Shown piece by piece: positions 1 to 10,900 of a DNA stretch of 64,000 nucleotides; within the stretch, counting starts at the first letter, position 1; each line of letters begins with the position of its first letter. The DNA is taken from positions 42,178,258 through 42,242,257 of the forward strand of contig CM042092.1 in assembly GCA_023512835.1 (NCBI GenBank). The letters are read 5' to 3'. The notes beneath the pieces were generated by a model. The model worked only from the letters and a program-made list of their open reading frames with translations, did not search any database and was not told where the DNA came from. Origin of the DNA: Taxillus chinensis. Lineage: Eukaryota > Streptophyta > Magnoliopsida > Santalales > Loranthaceae. A program made the position numbers and the translations under genes.

Positions 1-67
1 CGTCTCGCTTCTCTAATACTCGGATCCGGAGTGATTTTGGTGTGGAAGCCTTTGAAGATGGCCTCCC

Positions 68-511
68 TTTATATAGCGTGCGAAGGAAAGAGGCTCCAAT
101 TGGCGTGATACACGTGCCCCTAACTTTTCGAGTGTTCGACCAAAATACCCTCTCGCACGTGAATTGGCTGAAATGGCGTGCGGCTCGAATCGTCCCAAAC
201 TTTGGTGGTGGGTCCCCACTGAGCGGCAAGCAATACTTCCTTCGCACGTGAATTGTGGGAAGCTTCTAGGAGGGCTAAAATCGGTATTTTGCATTTTTGG
301 GCCTCCATATGACAACTAGCAATTCACGTGCAAGAGTAAACGTGATTCACATGGTCTTCATCTACCATTCCAGAAAGTTCCAGCTCAAAAGGAGGTGCAC
401 GTGAATTGGGCAATTCACGTGCAAACTCACGTTCAGGCCCAAACCGGCCCAAATTTTTCCACCGAGTTGCTTATGCATTATGGACCATCTTTAAGTCTTG
501 CACGTGAATTG
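68..511 (-). promoter_or_regulatory. Candidate internal promoter of element A: TATA box plus CACGTG cluster
   Basis: On the minus strand a TATATAAA box lies at 75-68. Upstream of it (higher coordinates) are seven CACGTG hexamers, at about 111, 156, 245, 325, 398, 416 and 501, most of them inside a GCACGTGAATTG core in either orientation. The same layout recurs in element B (27147-27594), where it leads into the third reading region. The LTR has the same ingredients, inverted CACGTG modules and a TATA box. That this drives a subgenomic transcript is inference; no transcription start can be seen directly. Confidence 0.5.
396..423. repeat. Perfect 28-bp palindrome with two CACGTG cores
   Basis: Arms TGCACGTGAATTG and CAATTCACGTGCA are exact reverse complements, separated by GG. 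Element B has the same palindrome with CC in the middle at 27234-27261. CACGTG is the G-box core bound by plant bZIP and bHLH factors. The inverted pair could be a paired binding site or a cruciform or hairpin. Confidence 0.85.
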
Positions 512-818
512 TTTGAGCCCATCTTCAAGCACTTTTGGGCTTCACTTGCTCCTTGCTCCTTGACTTTGCCTTTAAAAATAATTCCACAAGTTCAGGACCC
601 AAAAATTTGCTCATCCTGCACATGGTTAGCTAAGAAAGGAACAAAGTCTCTGCACAATGGTTAGCTTGCAAACAAATTTATTGAAGAAAACAAATAAGAG
701 AAAATAACATAAAATAAAACATAGCAATAAACATTGGGTTGCCTCCCAACCGGCGCTTTATTTAAAGTCTCGTAGCTAGACTTTCGGTTATGATCATGCA
801 ATGGTGAAAGAGAGGGAA
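512..818 (-). other. Non-coding spacer downstream of pol in element A
   Basis: No coding signal. It is collinear with 26838-27146 of element B. It contains an acceptor-like CTAAC...GTGCAG near 620-635 on the minus strand, and the conserved stem-loop noted separately. Confidence 0.7.
734..749 (-). other. Conserved stem-loop just after pol (element A)
   Basis: TTGGG and CCCAA can pair around a 6-nt loop. On the minus strand the wider context reads GCGCCGGTTGGGAGGCAACC, identical in element B at 26902-26921. It sits about 70 bp past the end of the integrase frame. A GGGAGGCAACCC-type motif at this place is common in Athila-like elements as far as I recall. Its role is unknown. Confidence 0.5.
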
Positions 819-1991
819 TCAACTATCTCCCTCTCGAGTTGAATCAAAGTAAGGTTTCACTTTTTGCCATTCACCCAAAATTTCTTGCCATCTACAGACT
901 TGGAGCTCAAAGCTCCCATATGGCTTCTTATCAACTATCACAAAAGGTCCCATCCACTTGGACCTTAATTTGCCAGGAAATAACCTCAACCTTGTGTTAA
1001 ATAGAAGAACTTTCTGTCCTAAGGTTAAAGGTTCATTGTTGAGTTGCCTATCATGCCATTTTTTAGTTCTTTCTTTGTAAAATTTAGCACTATCATAGGC
1101 ATCCAACCTAAGCTCATCTAACTCAATTAATTGAGTCATCCTAAGTTCCTTGATCTCTTGTGGGTTGAAATTTAACTTCTTCAAGGCCCAATGAGCCTTG
1201 TGTTCTAGTTCCACAGGCAAGTGACATGCCTTACCATATAGAATACGGTAAGGTGACATCCCAATGGGAGTTTTGTAAGCTGTCCTATATGCCCATAAGG
1301 CTTCATCAAGCCTTTGAGACCAATCTTTCCTATTGGCTCCAACAGTTTTCTCTAAAATGGCCTTAATCTCTCTGTTGGACACTTCGCTTGTCCATTAGCT
1401 TGTGGGTGGTAAGCTAAAGACTTCCTATGAGTGACACCATACTTGTTCAATAATTTATCAAACAATTTATTGCGGAAATGACTACCCTCATCACCGATTA
1501 TAGCCCTTGGTGTCCCAAAACGGCTAAAGATGTTCCTAGTAAGGAAGTGAGTCACAACCCTAGCATCATTCACTCTAGTAGGAATAGCTTCTACCCACTT
1601 AGACACATAATCCACAACAAGCAAAATGTATGAATACCCATCGAAATTGGGGAAGGGCCCCATGAAGTCAATGCCCCAAATGTCAAAAATTTCAACCTGG
1701 AAGAATTCCGGTTAATGGCATCTCATTTTTCCTAGATAGACCACCTACCCTTTGACATCTATCACACTTTTTGATGTAGACATAGGTGTCTTTTACCATG
1801 TGAGGCCAATAAAAGCCACACCGCATGATCTTAGCCACGATTCTCTGCACCCCAAAGTGGCCCCCATAATGTGATGCATGACAATGATGTATTATGTCAT
1901 CTACCTCCTCCTCAAGGACACACTTTCTTATGATTTGGTCCTGGACACCTCCTATAAAGAATTGGGTCTTCCCAAATATATTTCCTAGCAT
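819..1991 (-). pseudogene. Integrase region of element A pol (frameshifted)
   Basis: Three blocks in different frames make up a Ty3/gypsy integrase, the enzyme that joins element cDNA to host DNA. 1991-1692 holds the N-terminal zinc-binding HHCC domain (HHCHASHYGGHFG, then CDRCQ). 1700-1352 holds the catalytic core: first Asp in [19 protein letters not shown], second Asp in IGDEGSHF, then HPQANGQA. 1382-819 is the C-terminal part, beginning SNREIKA and including [19 protein letters not shown], which is typical of Athila-like elements. The catalytic Glu falls where the frame changes between the last two blocks, so the continuous frame is broken there. The frame ends at a stop at 819, followed by non-coding spacer. 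The DDE residues are readable but split between frames. Confidence 0.9.
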
Positions 1992-1994
1992 CCA

Positions 1995-2505
1995 CTACCA
2001 ATTTCTTTCTCTCGGGTGGTAGTCTAACCGCTTGGGTATGAACCCGGTGGCTAAATAATTTGCTATGTCGACAAACCAAGGAAGATGATGCACCTCAAAC
2101 AACTTCTCATCAGGAAAGTCATCTACAATGGGTAGAGACTTAGGTGCATTCTCCACACGAGAGAGGTGATCAGCCACAGAATTTAGGGCTCCCTTTGTGT
2201 CTCTAATTTCAAGGTCAAATTCTGTAAGAGGAGAACCCATCTAATCAAGCGTGGCTTAGCTTCTTTTTTAGCAAACAAATATTTCAACGCAAAGCATGAT
2301 CGGTATAAACAATGACTTTAGACCCCAAAAGGTACGGTCTAAACTTGTTGCGACCATAAACCACGGCTAGCAACTCTTTCTCAGTGGTGGTATAGTTACG
2401 TTGAGCATCATCTAAGGTCTTACTAGCATAGTAAATGACCCTAAACACCTTTTCTCGCCTTTGCCCTAAGATTACCCCCACAAGATAATCACTCGCATCA
2501 CACAT
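1995..2505 (-). pseudogene. RNase H domain and linker of element A pol
   Basis: Reads CDASDYLVGVILGQR, then YYASKTLDDAQRNYTTTEKELLAVVYG and IVYTDHALR. These are the DAS, ELLAVV and TDH motifs of Ty3/gypsy RNase H, which removes RNA from the RNA/DNA hybrid during reverse transcription. A second frame, 2240-1995, carries [21 protein letters not shown], the usual linker to integrase. A frame break lies between 2284 and 2240. It follows RT directly in the same polyprotein. The degraded reading frame marks it as inactive. Confidence 0.88.
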
Positions 2506-2519
2506 TAGCTCAAAAGGTC

Positions 2520-3420
2520 GAGCCCAGTCGGGTGTGACTATAACAGTGCGATGACTAACTTACCCTTTAGGATGTTAAAAGCTTCTAAGCAATCTTCATT
2601 AAACTCAAAGCTTGTGTCTTTTTCTAACAACCTACTCATGGGTTTTGCAATTTTTGAGAAGTCCTTAATGAATCTCCTATAAAAGCCAGCATGGCCAAGG
2701 AAACTTCTCACTCCTTTTTCATTAGTTGGAGGTGGCGAGTCTCAATAGTGGAGATTTTTGCCTTGTCTACCTCCAAACCATGTGCGGACACCTTGTGCCC
2801 TAGAACTATCCCCTCGGTTACCATGAAATGGCATTTCTCCCAATTTAGGACTAGTTCCTTCTCCTCACATCTCTCTAAGACCACATCTAGATTTCTCAAG
2901 ACCGTTGGTAAGAGGAACCAAACACCGAGAAGTCATCCATGAAGACCTCCATGATCTCCTCTACCAAACCCTGAAAAATAGCCATCATACACCTTTGAAA
3001 GGTGGCGGGGGGCATTACAAAGCCCAAATGGCATTCTCCTAAATGCAAATGTGCCAAAAGGGCACGTGAAGGTGGTCTTCTCTTGATCCTCGGGCTTAAC
3101 CATGATCTGATTATACCCGGAATATCCATCTAAAAAGCGTAGTGACTATAGCCGGCTAACCTATCCAACATTTGGTCAATGAAAGGAAGAGGAAAATGAT
3201 CCTTCCTAGTGGCCTTGTTCAGCTTCCTATAGTCAACACACACTCTCCACCCCGTCACGGTGCGAGATGGGATCAATTCATTTTTCTCATTCTTAATCAC
3301 GGTTATGCCCCCCTTTCTTGGGCACGACATGCAATGGACTCACCCACTCACTATCGAAATAGCATAAATTATACCCGCATTTTTCCATTTTAAAATTTCT
3401 TTTCTAACAACTTCTTTCAT
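2520..3420 (-). pseudogene. Reverse transcriptase domain of element A pol
   Basis: Successive frames hold the RT blocks. 3330-3130 gives GWRVCVDYRKLNKATRKDHF and PLPFIDQMLDRLAG (fingers and palm). 3129-2896 contains FQRCMMAIFQGLVEEIMEVF and then the catalytic FMDD at plus positions 2932-2943, continuing FSVFG. 2899-2708 carries LVLNWEKCHFMVTEGIVLGHK. FMDD in place of YxDD, followed by FSVFG, is characteristic of the Athila branch. At least three frameshifts split the domain. It would copy element RNA into DNA from the tRNA primer. The frames are inactive as written. Confidence 0.92.
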
Positions 3421-4264
3421 AGCAGGGGTTTAATCTTCTTTGTCTTTCAGCGATGGGTTTAAAGTCATCATTCATTAAAATCTTATGCATGCAAATCCCT
3501 GGACTAATACCCCTAATGTCTTCAATGTTCCATCCTAGGGCCTTTTTGTGTTTCCTAAGGACTTCTAACAATTGAGTACACTCCACATCATTCAAATTAG
3601 AAGCAACAATGACAGGGAATTGATTTGTAGAGTCTAGAAATTCATACCTTAGGTGTCCAGGCAGCTCCTTCAGTTCTGGAGCTGGAGGCATGTCATCTTC
3701 TTTCTCCTCCTCAGCTTGCTCCAAAGAGTTTGTAATTTGCTCACTTTCCTCGGTTGTCAAGTACATCTCTTCATCTTGTTGAGCTTCTATGAGTGAAGGG
3801 CTCCATCATTGGTGGTGGTAATTTCTTCCGCCAAGTAATCTTCCACCAATTCCTCAAGGTCTTCAACCCAAAGGCAATCCTCCTCCTCTTGACCTTGCGA
3901 GCCTTCCCCATGTGGAAGACTAAGGTCTCCTCATTAATTCTCGAGTTAGCTGCCCTTGAGCAACATCAATCAATGCGCAACCCGTTCTGAGAAACGGTCT
4001 TCCAAGGAGTAGCTGAACTCCTCTATCTTCTTCCATCTCCAAAACAACAAAATCCGCTGGAAATATGAAGGAACCCACTTTAACTAGCACGTCTTCAATT
4101 ATCCCTTCAGGCCTCCCATGAGACCGGTCGACGAACCGCAATGATATGGAAGTGGGCTTCATGCCCTTAAGCCCAAGCCGCTTGTACAAAGCAAAGGAAA
4201 TCAAATTGATGCTGGCCCCTAAATCACATAGGGCCTGCTCTTGCGTGCATTGCCAATCACACAA
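3404..4264 (-). pseudogene. Protease domain and protease-RT linker of element A pol
   Basis: 4264-3920 reads QEQALCDLGASINLISFALY with the aspartic protease active-site triplet as Asp-Leu-Gly (plus 4217-4225). It continues RFVDRSHGRPEGIIEDVLVKVG and LLLGRPFLRTGCALIDV, the flap and C-terminal parts of a retropepsin. 3766-3404 is the acidic linker (EEEKEDDMPPAPELKELPGH) leading to the RT N-terminus (CMHKILMNDDFKPIAERQRR). The protease would cut the gag-pol polyprotein. DLGAS in place of DTGA/DSGA is usual in Athila relatives. A frame break lies at about 3770-3920. Confidence 0.88.
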
Positions 4265-4352
4265 GGGAGATTAAAGCTGCCCGGATCTTTATGCTTGATG
4301 GGCAAACTCTGTTGAACAACACTGCTCACCTCGTTAGTGGATCGCCACCGTC

Positions 4353-6180
4353 TCATGATCCCCATATTTCCTCTTCTTTGTCACAAAATCTTTGATGTAT
4401 TTTCTCGTACCTAGGCATCTGCTCCAAAACTTCCACAAATGGAATGTTAATCTCAAGCTTCTTGAACAAACTCGGGAAGCGCTCATACTCTTCTTCAACC
4501 CTCTGGTTCCTCGGCCTCCGAGGAAATGGCATAGTAGGCCTGAGCTCTTGCCTTTGTTCTTCGGCTATTCTGTCTTGACTCACTGCTTGTCCTTCTTTTC
4601 TTGCACTTTTTCTTGACTTTATCCGATTGTCCTTGGTCATCGACTTCCAAGGGTCTGCTTTGTTCTTCTGGAATTGCCTTCTTCTTAGGCTCTTGACTTC
4701 ATTCGGTGTCTTCCCGCTCCTTAGAGTTATAGCCTTGCAACTCTCCTTGGGGTTCACCTCGGTGTCACTTGGAAAAGTATTGGTTGACACCCCTTGATTT
4801 ACATTCCGAGCCAAACTCACAAGCGACTTTTCTATATTCTTCATTCTTTCCTCCAAATTATCCTCTCTTTTGGTTGGCTCATCCACATTCGATATACCCT
4901 TCCTCTTTCTTTGTTGCGACCGAGGCCGTTTCGCTCGAATCCTGGAGGTGGGTGTAAATAATTATCCGTAGCATACGGATTCCGCTTCATCCCTGGGGGG
5001 AACATATTTGTCTTGAAATGAGGTATCTCCCCCTCGGTTCCGAGTTCTCCGAAATGGTTGAGATTGCTTGCGATTCTTGGTTGTACCCTAGCCGTTGTTG
5101 TTGAGGATAAAATTGTTGTTTCGGTACAAGCCCTTTCCTCCAACATAATTTGCTTCTTCAGCTCCACTCCAGCCCCGCTCAACTACCGGTAAAGCTTGTG
5201 ATCCTTCAACTTTAAGAGCCAATACTTCCATGCCTTTCACTAAAGCTTGAATCGTGCTTGCACATCATTGGAAGAATTTTCAACCGAAGCAATCTTCTCC
5301 CTTGGCTTTGAAGTACGCACATTAGACCACTTGCCAATCAGCTAATGACAACCTCTCCAAGAGCTTTGCTTCGTTGCATCAGGCTCTAGATTCATCAAGC
5401 ATCCTCCAGAGTGCATTCACCTTGTCTTGTGAATGGGACTGAAGACCTGTGTAGAAAGATTCAATTTGAATCCACCGGGGCCTTCCATGATCAGGGCATC
5501 TTCTCACTAAGTCTTTGAAACGCTCCCAAGCTTCATGAAGAGTCTCCATCTCATCTTGCCTGAACCTCGCTAATCTCTCCTCCGAGCTGGATCACCTTGG
5601 AAGGAGGGAAGTACTTTGACATGAACTTGGTCCGCATCTCCTCCCAAGTGTTGATTGAACCTGTTGGCGGATCGTTGAACCAGCCAAGAGCTCTATCCCT
5701 TAAAGAGAAAGGGAAAAGCCTTAGCTTTATTGCCTCCTCCGACACATTGTTAATCTTTATGGTGTCGCACATCCAGGTAGAACCTCATCAAATGCTGGTG
5801 TGGATCATCCACGGCTGTTCCTCCAAACGCGTTGTTGCTCACCATGTTGATCAATGCCGGCTTCACTCGAAGCTATTCGCTTGGACTCTTGTCTGCCGAA
5901 TCCCAGAATAATGGTCCGACATCATCGGCCTCGCATAATCTAAGAAGGTTACGGGCATAAACCTATTACCCTCTTCTTCCGGATATTGGCCATTGTAATT
6001 GGCCCCTCCTTGCGGTGCACCACCATCGTGTCCGAGATCCGCCATCGGATCGCCTACGGATTGCTCCAAGCCTTGTAGTGCTTCTTCAGCCTCACGTGCC
6101 TGCTTCCCTAGCTACTCTACGACGAGCTCGAACAACCTTTCAGGTTCCCGCGTAAATTGTATATCCTCCTCTCTTTGCAT
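4353..6180 (-). pseudogene. gag region of element A
   Basis: The likely start is the ATG at 6180-6178, MQREEDIQFTREPERLFEL, chosen because the frame joins the gag body. An in-frame TAG follows at plus 6112-6114. Then come LEQSVGDPMADLGHDGG (to 5863) and the conserved capsid-like block 5772-5551 with LRLFPFSLRDRALGWFNDPP, TWEEMRTKFMSKYFPPSK. The C-terminal part 4886-4353 has NPKESCKAITLRSGK and INIPFVEVLEQMPRYEK, typical of Athila gag. No clear CCHC zinc knuckle is seen. The product would form the virus-like particle. Several frameshifts (around 5190-5550 and 4841-4886) and the shared TAG break it. Confidence 0.85.
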
Positions 6181-6209
6181 GCACAACTAGGAATCCTTGA
6201 TGTATGTTC

Positions 6210-6212
6210 CTG
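6210..6212 (-). other. Splice-acceptor-like site in the element A leader
   Basis: On the minus strand GTTGTTGTTTACAG/GAACATACA lies between PBS and the gag ATG. Element B keeps it at 21705-21707 at nearly the same distance from the PBS. It has pyrimidine-rich sequence and CAG. No splicing evidence is available. Confidence 0.3.
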
Positions 6213-6370
6213 TAAACAACAACAAGAACACACCCAACAGACTCCGAACAATGCAAAATAAACAAATAAAGAACACAAAATAACAAAGTAAAAGACAAAA
6301 TAAAATACCAAGATCGGAATTCAAACAATTTCACTCAATGTTGATTTTAAAAACTAGTTAACCGTTGAAT

Positions 6371-6388
6371 CCCCGGCAACGGCGCCAA
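6371..6388 (-). other. Primer binding site, tRNA-Asp type (element A)
   Basis: On the minus strand TTGGCGCCGTTGCCGGGG lies two bases inside the 5' LTR. It is complementary to the 3' end of plant tRNA-Asp including CCA, the usual primer of Athila elements. Confidence 0.9.
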
Positions 6389-7304
6389 TTTGACAGACAA
6401 GATTTTTAGCCTCTCTAAAAGAGCTAGCTAACGTCGTTAAATCTCTCTTCAAAATAATAAATTCCCTAAGTTTGCACTAAAAGAATAGCAGCAAGAAAGG
6501 GGTCGAACCCACCAGGGATTAACCTAGTTCTCTAGTTCTCAAATCAAATCACCCAATTACTCTTGTTCTATAAAATGTCTTGGCAAAAAGTTTTCTTTTT
6601 TAAACTAAAGATCTAATTTTTATTTGGTTTTCGAATAAACAAAGAAAGTAAACTGATTTTAGGATTAAGTTTCAAGGATTAAAAGCATCTAGGGTCACAA
6701 TTTCACCTCCCTATGTTATCTCCACTAGTTCATGGTATTAGGGTTGTCTGATTGAAAACATGCTAAACATAAGCCAAGGACAACAAATGGTCATTGAGGT
6801 CCTTTTAAGAGTTGTATGCCAGGAATGGTCATCAAAACACACAAACATGCAAAGCCAATAAATCATACTTGCAAAAGGATAATGATCACACCAATTACAA
6901 ATAAGTTATGAATCTCAATCCGCCCCGGACTAGGGCTAAGAATACCAAGGTGTACATCCAAAGATAGAACTTAAGAACAGATTCATAAAACATGCAAAAC
7001 TTCAATCATCCAAACCCAAATATTCATAAACACAAAGAAAGCAATAAGGGGGCTACATTGCTCCCCTAGATTATAAGAACTACTCACGCATGATTACAAG
7101 CAAAACCAAAGCGAGAAAAGCTCAACATCTTCTTCTTGATCACGCGCACAAAGAAAGCTTCAAATCCAGGCTCCAAAATCCGCGACGGCTGCTGCGACGG
7201 CTGCTCTCCTAGGTCAAGGAGCACCTCCAAGTCATGGAGCCTCTCTCTCTCTCTCAAAAACGTGTAGGGGGGTTAGGCATAGCTAGCAAGGGGCGTGGAG
7301 CTCT

Positions 7305-7312
7305 TATTTATA
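7305..7312 (-). promoter_or_regulatory. LTR TATA box (element A)
   Basis: CTATAAATA on the minus strand, about 595 bp into the LTR. The matching site in element B's 3' LTR is 37386-37393. It would place the transcript start around 30 bp further (about 7275). Confidence 0.65.
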
Positions 7313-7498
7313 GAGTTTGGATGGGCCTTGAGGTGTGTAACCTAGCCCACTTATCAAAACGACGTAGTTTTGATAAGTAACACTCGAAACATTAAAAACT
7401 TTATCTTCCATCCACAATTTGGACTTGGGCCTTCAGGAACAAATGATCGGCATGGAAAAACGATTGGATCGGTCCAAAAATATCTCTGCACGCCAATT

Positions 7499-7627
7499 TG
7501 CACGTGATATGGTGAATTCACGTGCACCTCCAAATCAGCTCAAACTTCTCCCCAAGCTTCCTTGCATCCTGTAGAGGCCGAGAGGCAAAAATATGCTTGC
7601 ACGTGATATGGGTGAATTCACGTGCAA
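7499..7627. promoter_or_regulatory. Two inverted CACGTG modules in the element A LTR U3
   Basis: Module 1 (7499-7526) has arms TGCACGTGA and TCACGTGCA. Module 2 (7597-7627) has arms TTGCACGTGA and TCACGTGCAA. Both are interrupted palindromes upstream of the TATA box. They match the two modules of element B's LTR (37070-37102, 37172-37199) and share the core with the pol-downstream spacer. Confidence 0.7.
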
Positions 7628-7906
7628 CTCCAAATTAGCTCCAAATGCTCTGAAATTTCTCTGGTAGGTAGAGGACATCATTCCAAGCAACTTTTCTTCT
7701 TGCACGCCAATTGTTTGAGGTCATCTACTATGTCAAAAGTGAGGTCCAAAATCTGCCAAAACAGCTTAAAAACGCATGTATTTGCAACTAGCATCTTCCT
7801 AGGGGTTAGAGCAAATATATATGATATATGAAGCAATAAGGCTCTAATCATGCTCTTAAACATCCTAAATAAACACTAGAATAACGGCATAAAATGCACG
7901 TTATCA

Positions 7907-10900
7907 CGAGCCACGCACAACTAGTATCCTTTCAATCTTGCATCAATATTACATTTTCCTTTTTGATTGATCCACTCGATACTTCCCATTTGATTTGTAA
8001 TTGAAACAAATAGTTGGTTGATCTGTTTTGAAGGAGCTTGTGATGATATGTATTCGTTGTCGCTATTGGAGTTTTAAACTCAGCCTAGGAAAGACCTCTT
8101 CATTGTGACGTATCCACACATTGAACGAATGACATATAATAAGTGTCATTTTAATCATTTATTAAAATTACTTTTTTGTTTCATTGATTCATTTGACACT
8201 TGAGAAATCAAGTAAATCAAAAGCCCTAGCCTAAGATACTTGCCTTCGATTTGTAATTGAAAAAAAAAGTTCCTTTGTCCATTTTGGAAGTGGATATGAC
8301 GTCCTGTATTCTTTATTGCCAATAGGTTAATAACTCGGCAAAGGGTAATACCACACTATTGTGTAGAATGTCACCATGGGCGAACTACGTCAAGCAAGTG
8401 TTCAATTAAGCAGCGATGAATGTTCATTTTTTCTTTGAATGATCCATTCGGGACGTCCACAGTTGGACAAGTCATCATCTTTTGATTTCTAATTGGAATA
8501 AATAGTGGGTTCATCCATTGTGGTGGAGTTTATGACCATGTGCATTCCCTATTTCTAATAGTCCATTAAACTAGGCGCAGGAAATACGTCACAATCATGG
8601 AGTCCATCCCACTGAGCGAACGATGTATGACAGATGTCCTTTCAATCTTTGAAGGATACTATTTTTGGTATTGTTTTGAATTAATCCACTTGATGTATCC
8701 GAAATTAACTAAACAACCAACCCTAACTTAATAAAACTTGCCTTATGATCTTTAATTGATACAAGTTTGTGGTTTTTTTATATTGATTGAGTTTGTGACC
8801 TCCGGTATTCCCTATTTCTAATGTGTATTAGACACGGCATGGAAAATATATCACCCCCATCGAGTATGTCCCTTTGAGCGAGCCACGCACAACTAGTATC
8901 CTTTTAATCTCGCATCAATATTATATTTTCCTTTTTGATCGATCCGATCGATACTACCCACTTGATTTGTAATTGAAACTAATAGTTGGTTGATCCGTTT
9001 TGAAAGAGCTTGTGATGTTACGTATTCGTTGTCGCTATTGGAGTTTTAAACTCGGCCTAGGAAAGACCTCTTCAATGTGAAGTATCTCACATTGAACGAA
9101 TGACGTATAATAAGTGTCCATTTAATCTTTTATTAAAATTACTTTTTTTGTTTGATTGATTCATTTGACACATGAGAAATCAGGTAAATAAAAAGCCCTA
9201 GCCTAAGATACTTGCCTTCGATTTGTAATTGAAACAAAAAGTTGCTTTGTCCATTTTGGAAGTGGATATGACGTCCTGTATTCTTTATTGCCAATAGGTT
9301 AATAGCTCGGCAAGGGTAATACCTCACTATTGTGTAGAACGTCACATTGGGCGAACTACGTCAAACAAGTGTTCAATTAAGCACCGATGAATGTTCCATT
9401 TTTTCTTTGAATGATCCATTCAGGACGTCCACAATCATACAAGTCATCATCCTTTTGATTTTTAATTGTAATAAATAGTGGGTTCATCCATTTTGGTGGA
9501 GTTTATGACCATGTGCGTTCCTTATTTGTAATAGACCGTTAAACTAGGCGCGGAAATACGTCACAATCATGGAGTCCATCCCACTGGGCGAACGATGTAT
9601 GACAGATGTCCTTTTAATCTTTCAAGGATACTATTTTTGGTTTTGTTTTGGATTAATCCACTTGATAGATCCGAAAATAACTAAATAACCAACCCTAACT
9701 TAATAAAACTTGCCTTATGATTTTTAATTGATACAAGTTAGTGGTTTTTCTATTTTGAAAGATTTTGTGACCCCCGGTATTCCCTATTTCGAACAAGTGT
9801 ATTAGACTCGACATGGCAAATATATCACCCCCATCGAGTATGTCCCATTGAGCGAGCCACGCACAACTAGTATCCTTTTAATCTTGCATCAATATTACAT
9901 TTTCCTTTTTGATCGATCCATTCGATACTACCCATTTGATTTGTAATTGAAACAAATAGTTCGTCGATCCGTTTTGAAAGAGCTTGTGATGTTGTGTATT
10001 CGTTGTCGCTATTGGAGTTTTAAACTCGGCCTAGGAAAGACCTCCTCAATGTGAAGTATCTCACATTGAACGAATGACGTATAACAAGTGTCCTTTTAAT
10101 CTTTTATTAAAATTACTTTTTTTATTTGATTGATTCATTTGACACATGAGAAATCAAGTAAGTAAAAAGCCCTAGCCTAAGATACTTGCCTTCGATTTGT
10201 AATTGAAACAAAAAGTTGCTTCGTCGATTTTCGAATTGGATATGACGTCCCGTATTCTTTATTGCCAATAGGTTAATAGCACAAGCAAGGGTAATACCTC
10301 ACTATTGTGTAGAACGTCACATTGGGCGAACTACGTCAAACAAGTGTTCAATTAAGCACGATGAATGTTCCATTTTTTCTTTGAATGATCCATTCGGGAC
10401 GTCCACAATCGGACAAGTCATCATCCTTTTGATTTTTAATTGTAATAAATAGTGGGTTCATCCATTTTGGTGGAGTTTATGACCATGTGCATTCCTTATT
10501 TGTAATAGAACGTTAAACTAGGCGCCAGGAAATACGTCACAATCATGGAGTCCATCCCATTTGAGCGAACGATGTATGGCAGGTGTCCTTTTAATCTTTC
10601 AAGGATACTATTTTTGGTTTTGTTTTGGATTAATCCACTTGATAGATCCGAAAATAACTAAATAACCAACCCTAACTTAATAAAACTTGCCTTATGATTT
10701 TTAATTGATACAAGTTAGTGGTTTTTCTATTTTGAAAGATTTTGTGACCCCGGAATTCCCTATTTCGAACAAGTGTATTTGACTCGACATGGCAAATATA
10801 TCACCCCCGTCAAGTATTTCCCATTGAGCGAGCCACGCACAACTAGTATCCTTTTAATCTTGCATCAATATTACATTTTCCTTTTTGATCGATCCATTCG

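Larger units (their letters stand above)
1..7906 (-). mobile_element. Athila-like Ty3/gypsy retrotransposon, element A (left end outside window)
   Basis: Reading leftwards from 7906 the order is LTR, PBS, gag, protease, RT, RNase H, integrase, non-coding spacer. This is the gag-pol order of plant Ty3/gypsy elements. Athila-type marks are the tRNA-Asp-like PBS, the protease motif DLGASIN, the RT motif FMDDFSVFG, and a gag segment ending in AITLRSGK. The element is cut by the window edge just before its third reading region, which is seen only in element B. All coding parts carry frameshifts or stops, so it is non-autonomous today. At 7907 the flank is satellite in register, so the element inserted into the satellite. 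The 3' LTR and target duplication lie outside the window. Confidence 0.92.
6391..7906 (-). repeat. 5' LTR of element A (1516 bp)
   Basis: On the minus strand it runs from TGATAACGTGCATTTTATGC (7906 side) to TTGTCTGTCA (6391), with TG...CA ends. It is homologous over its length to the 3' LTR of element B (36803-38307). U3 contains two inverted CACGTG pairs and then a TATA box at 7312-7305. The U5 ends of A and B differ in the last ~50 bp. A short CT microsatellite lies near 7240-7254. Confidence 0.92.

Noticed and set aside
6371..6388. A tRNA-Asp gene fragment
   Set aside because: Only the 18-nt primer complement beside an LTR; no cloverleaf.
9139..9345. Repeated 60-95-codon ORFs in the satellite (also near 12985, 38318, 43126, 45235, 49293), some with near-identical text
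   Set aside because: They recur because the satellite recurs. The frame breaks in most units, there is no coding context, and the start is arbitrary.
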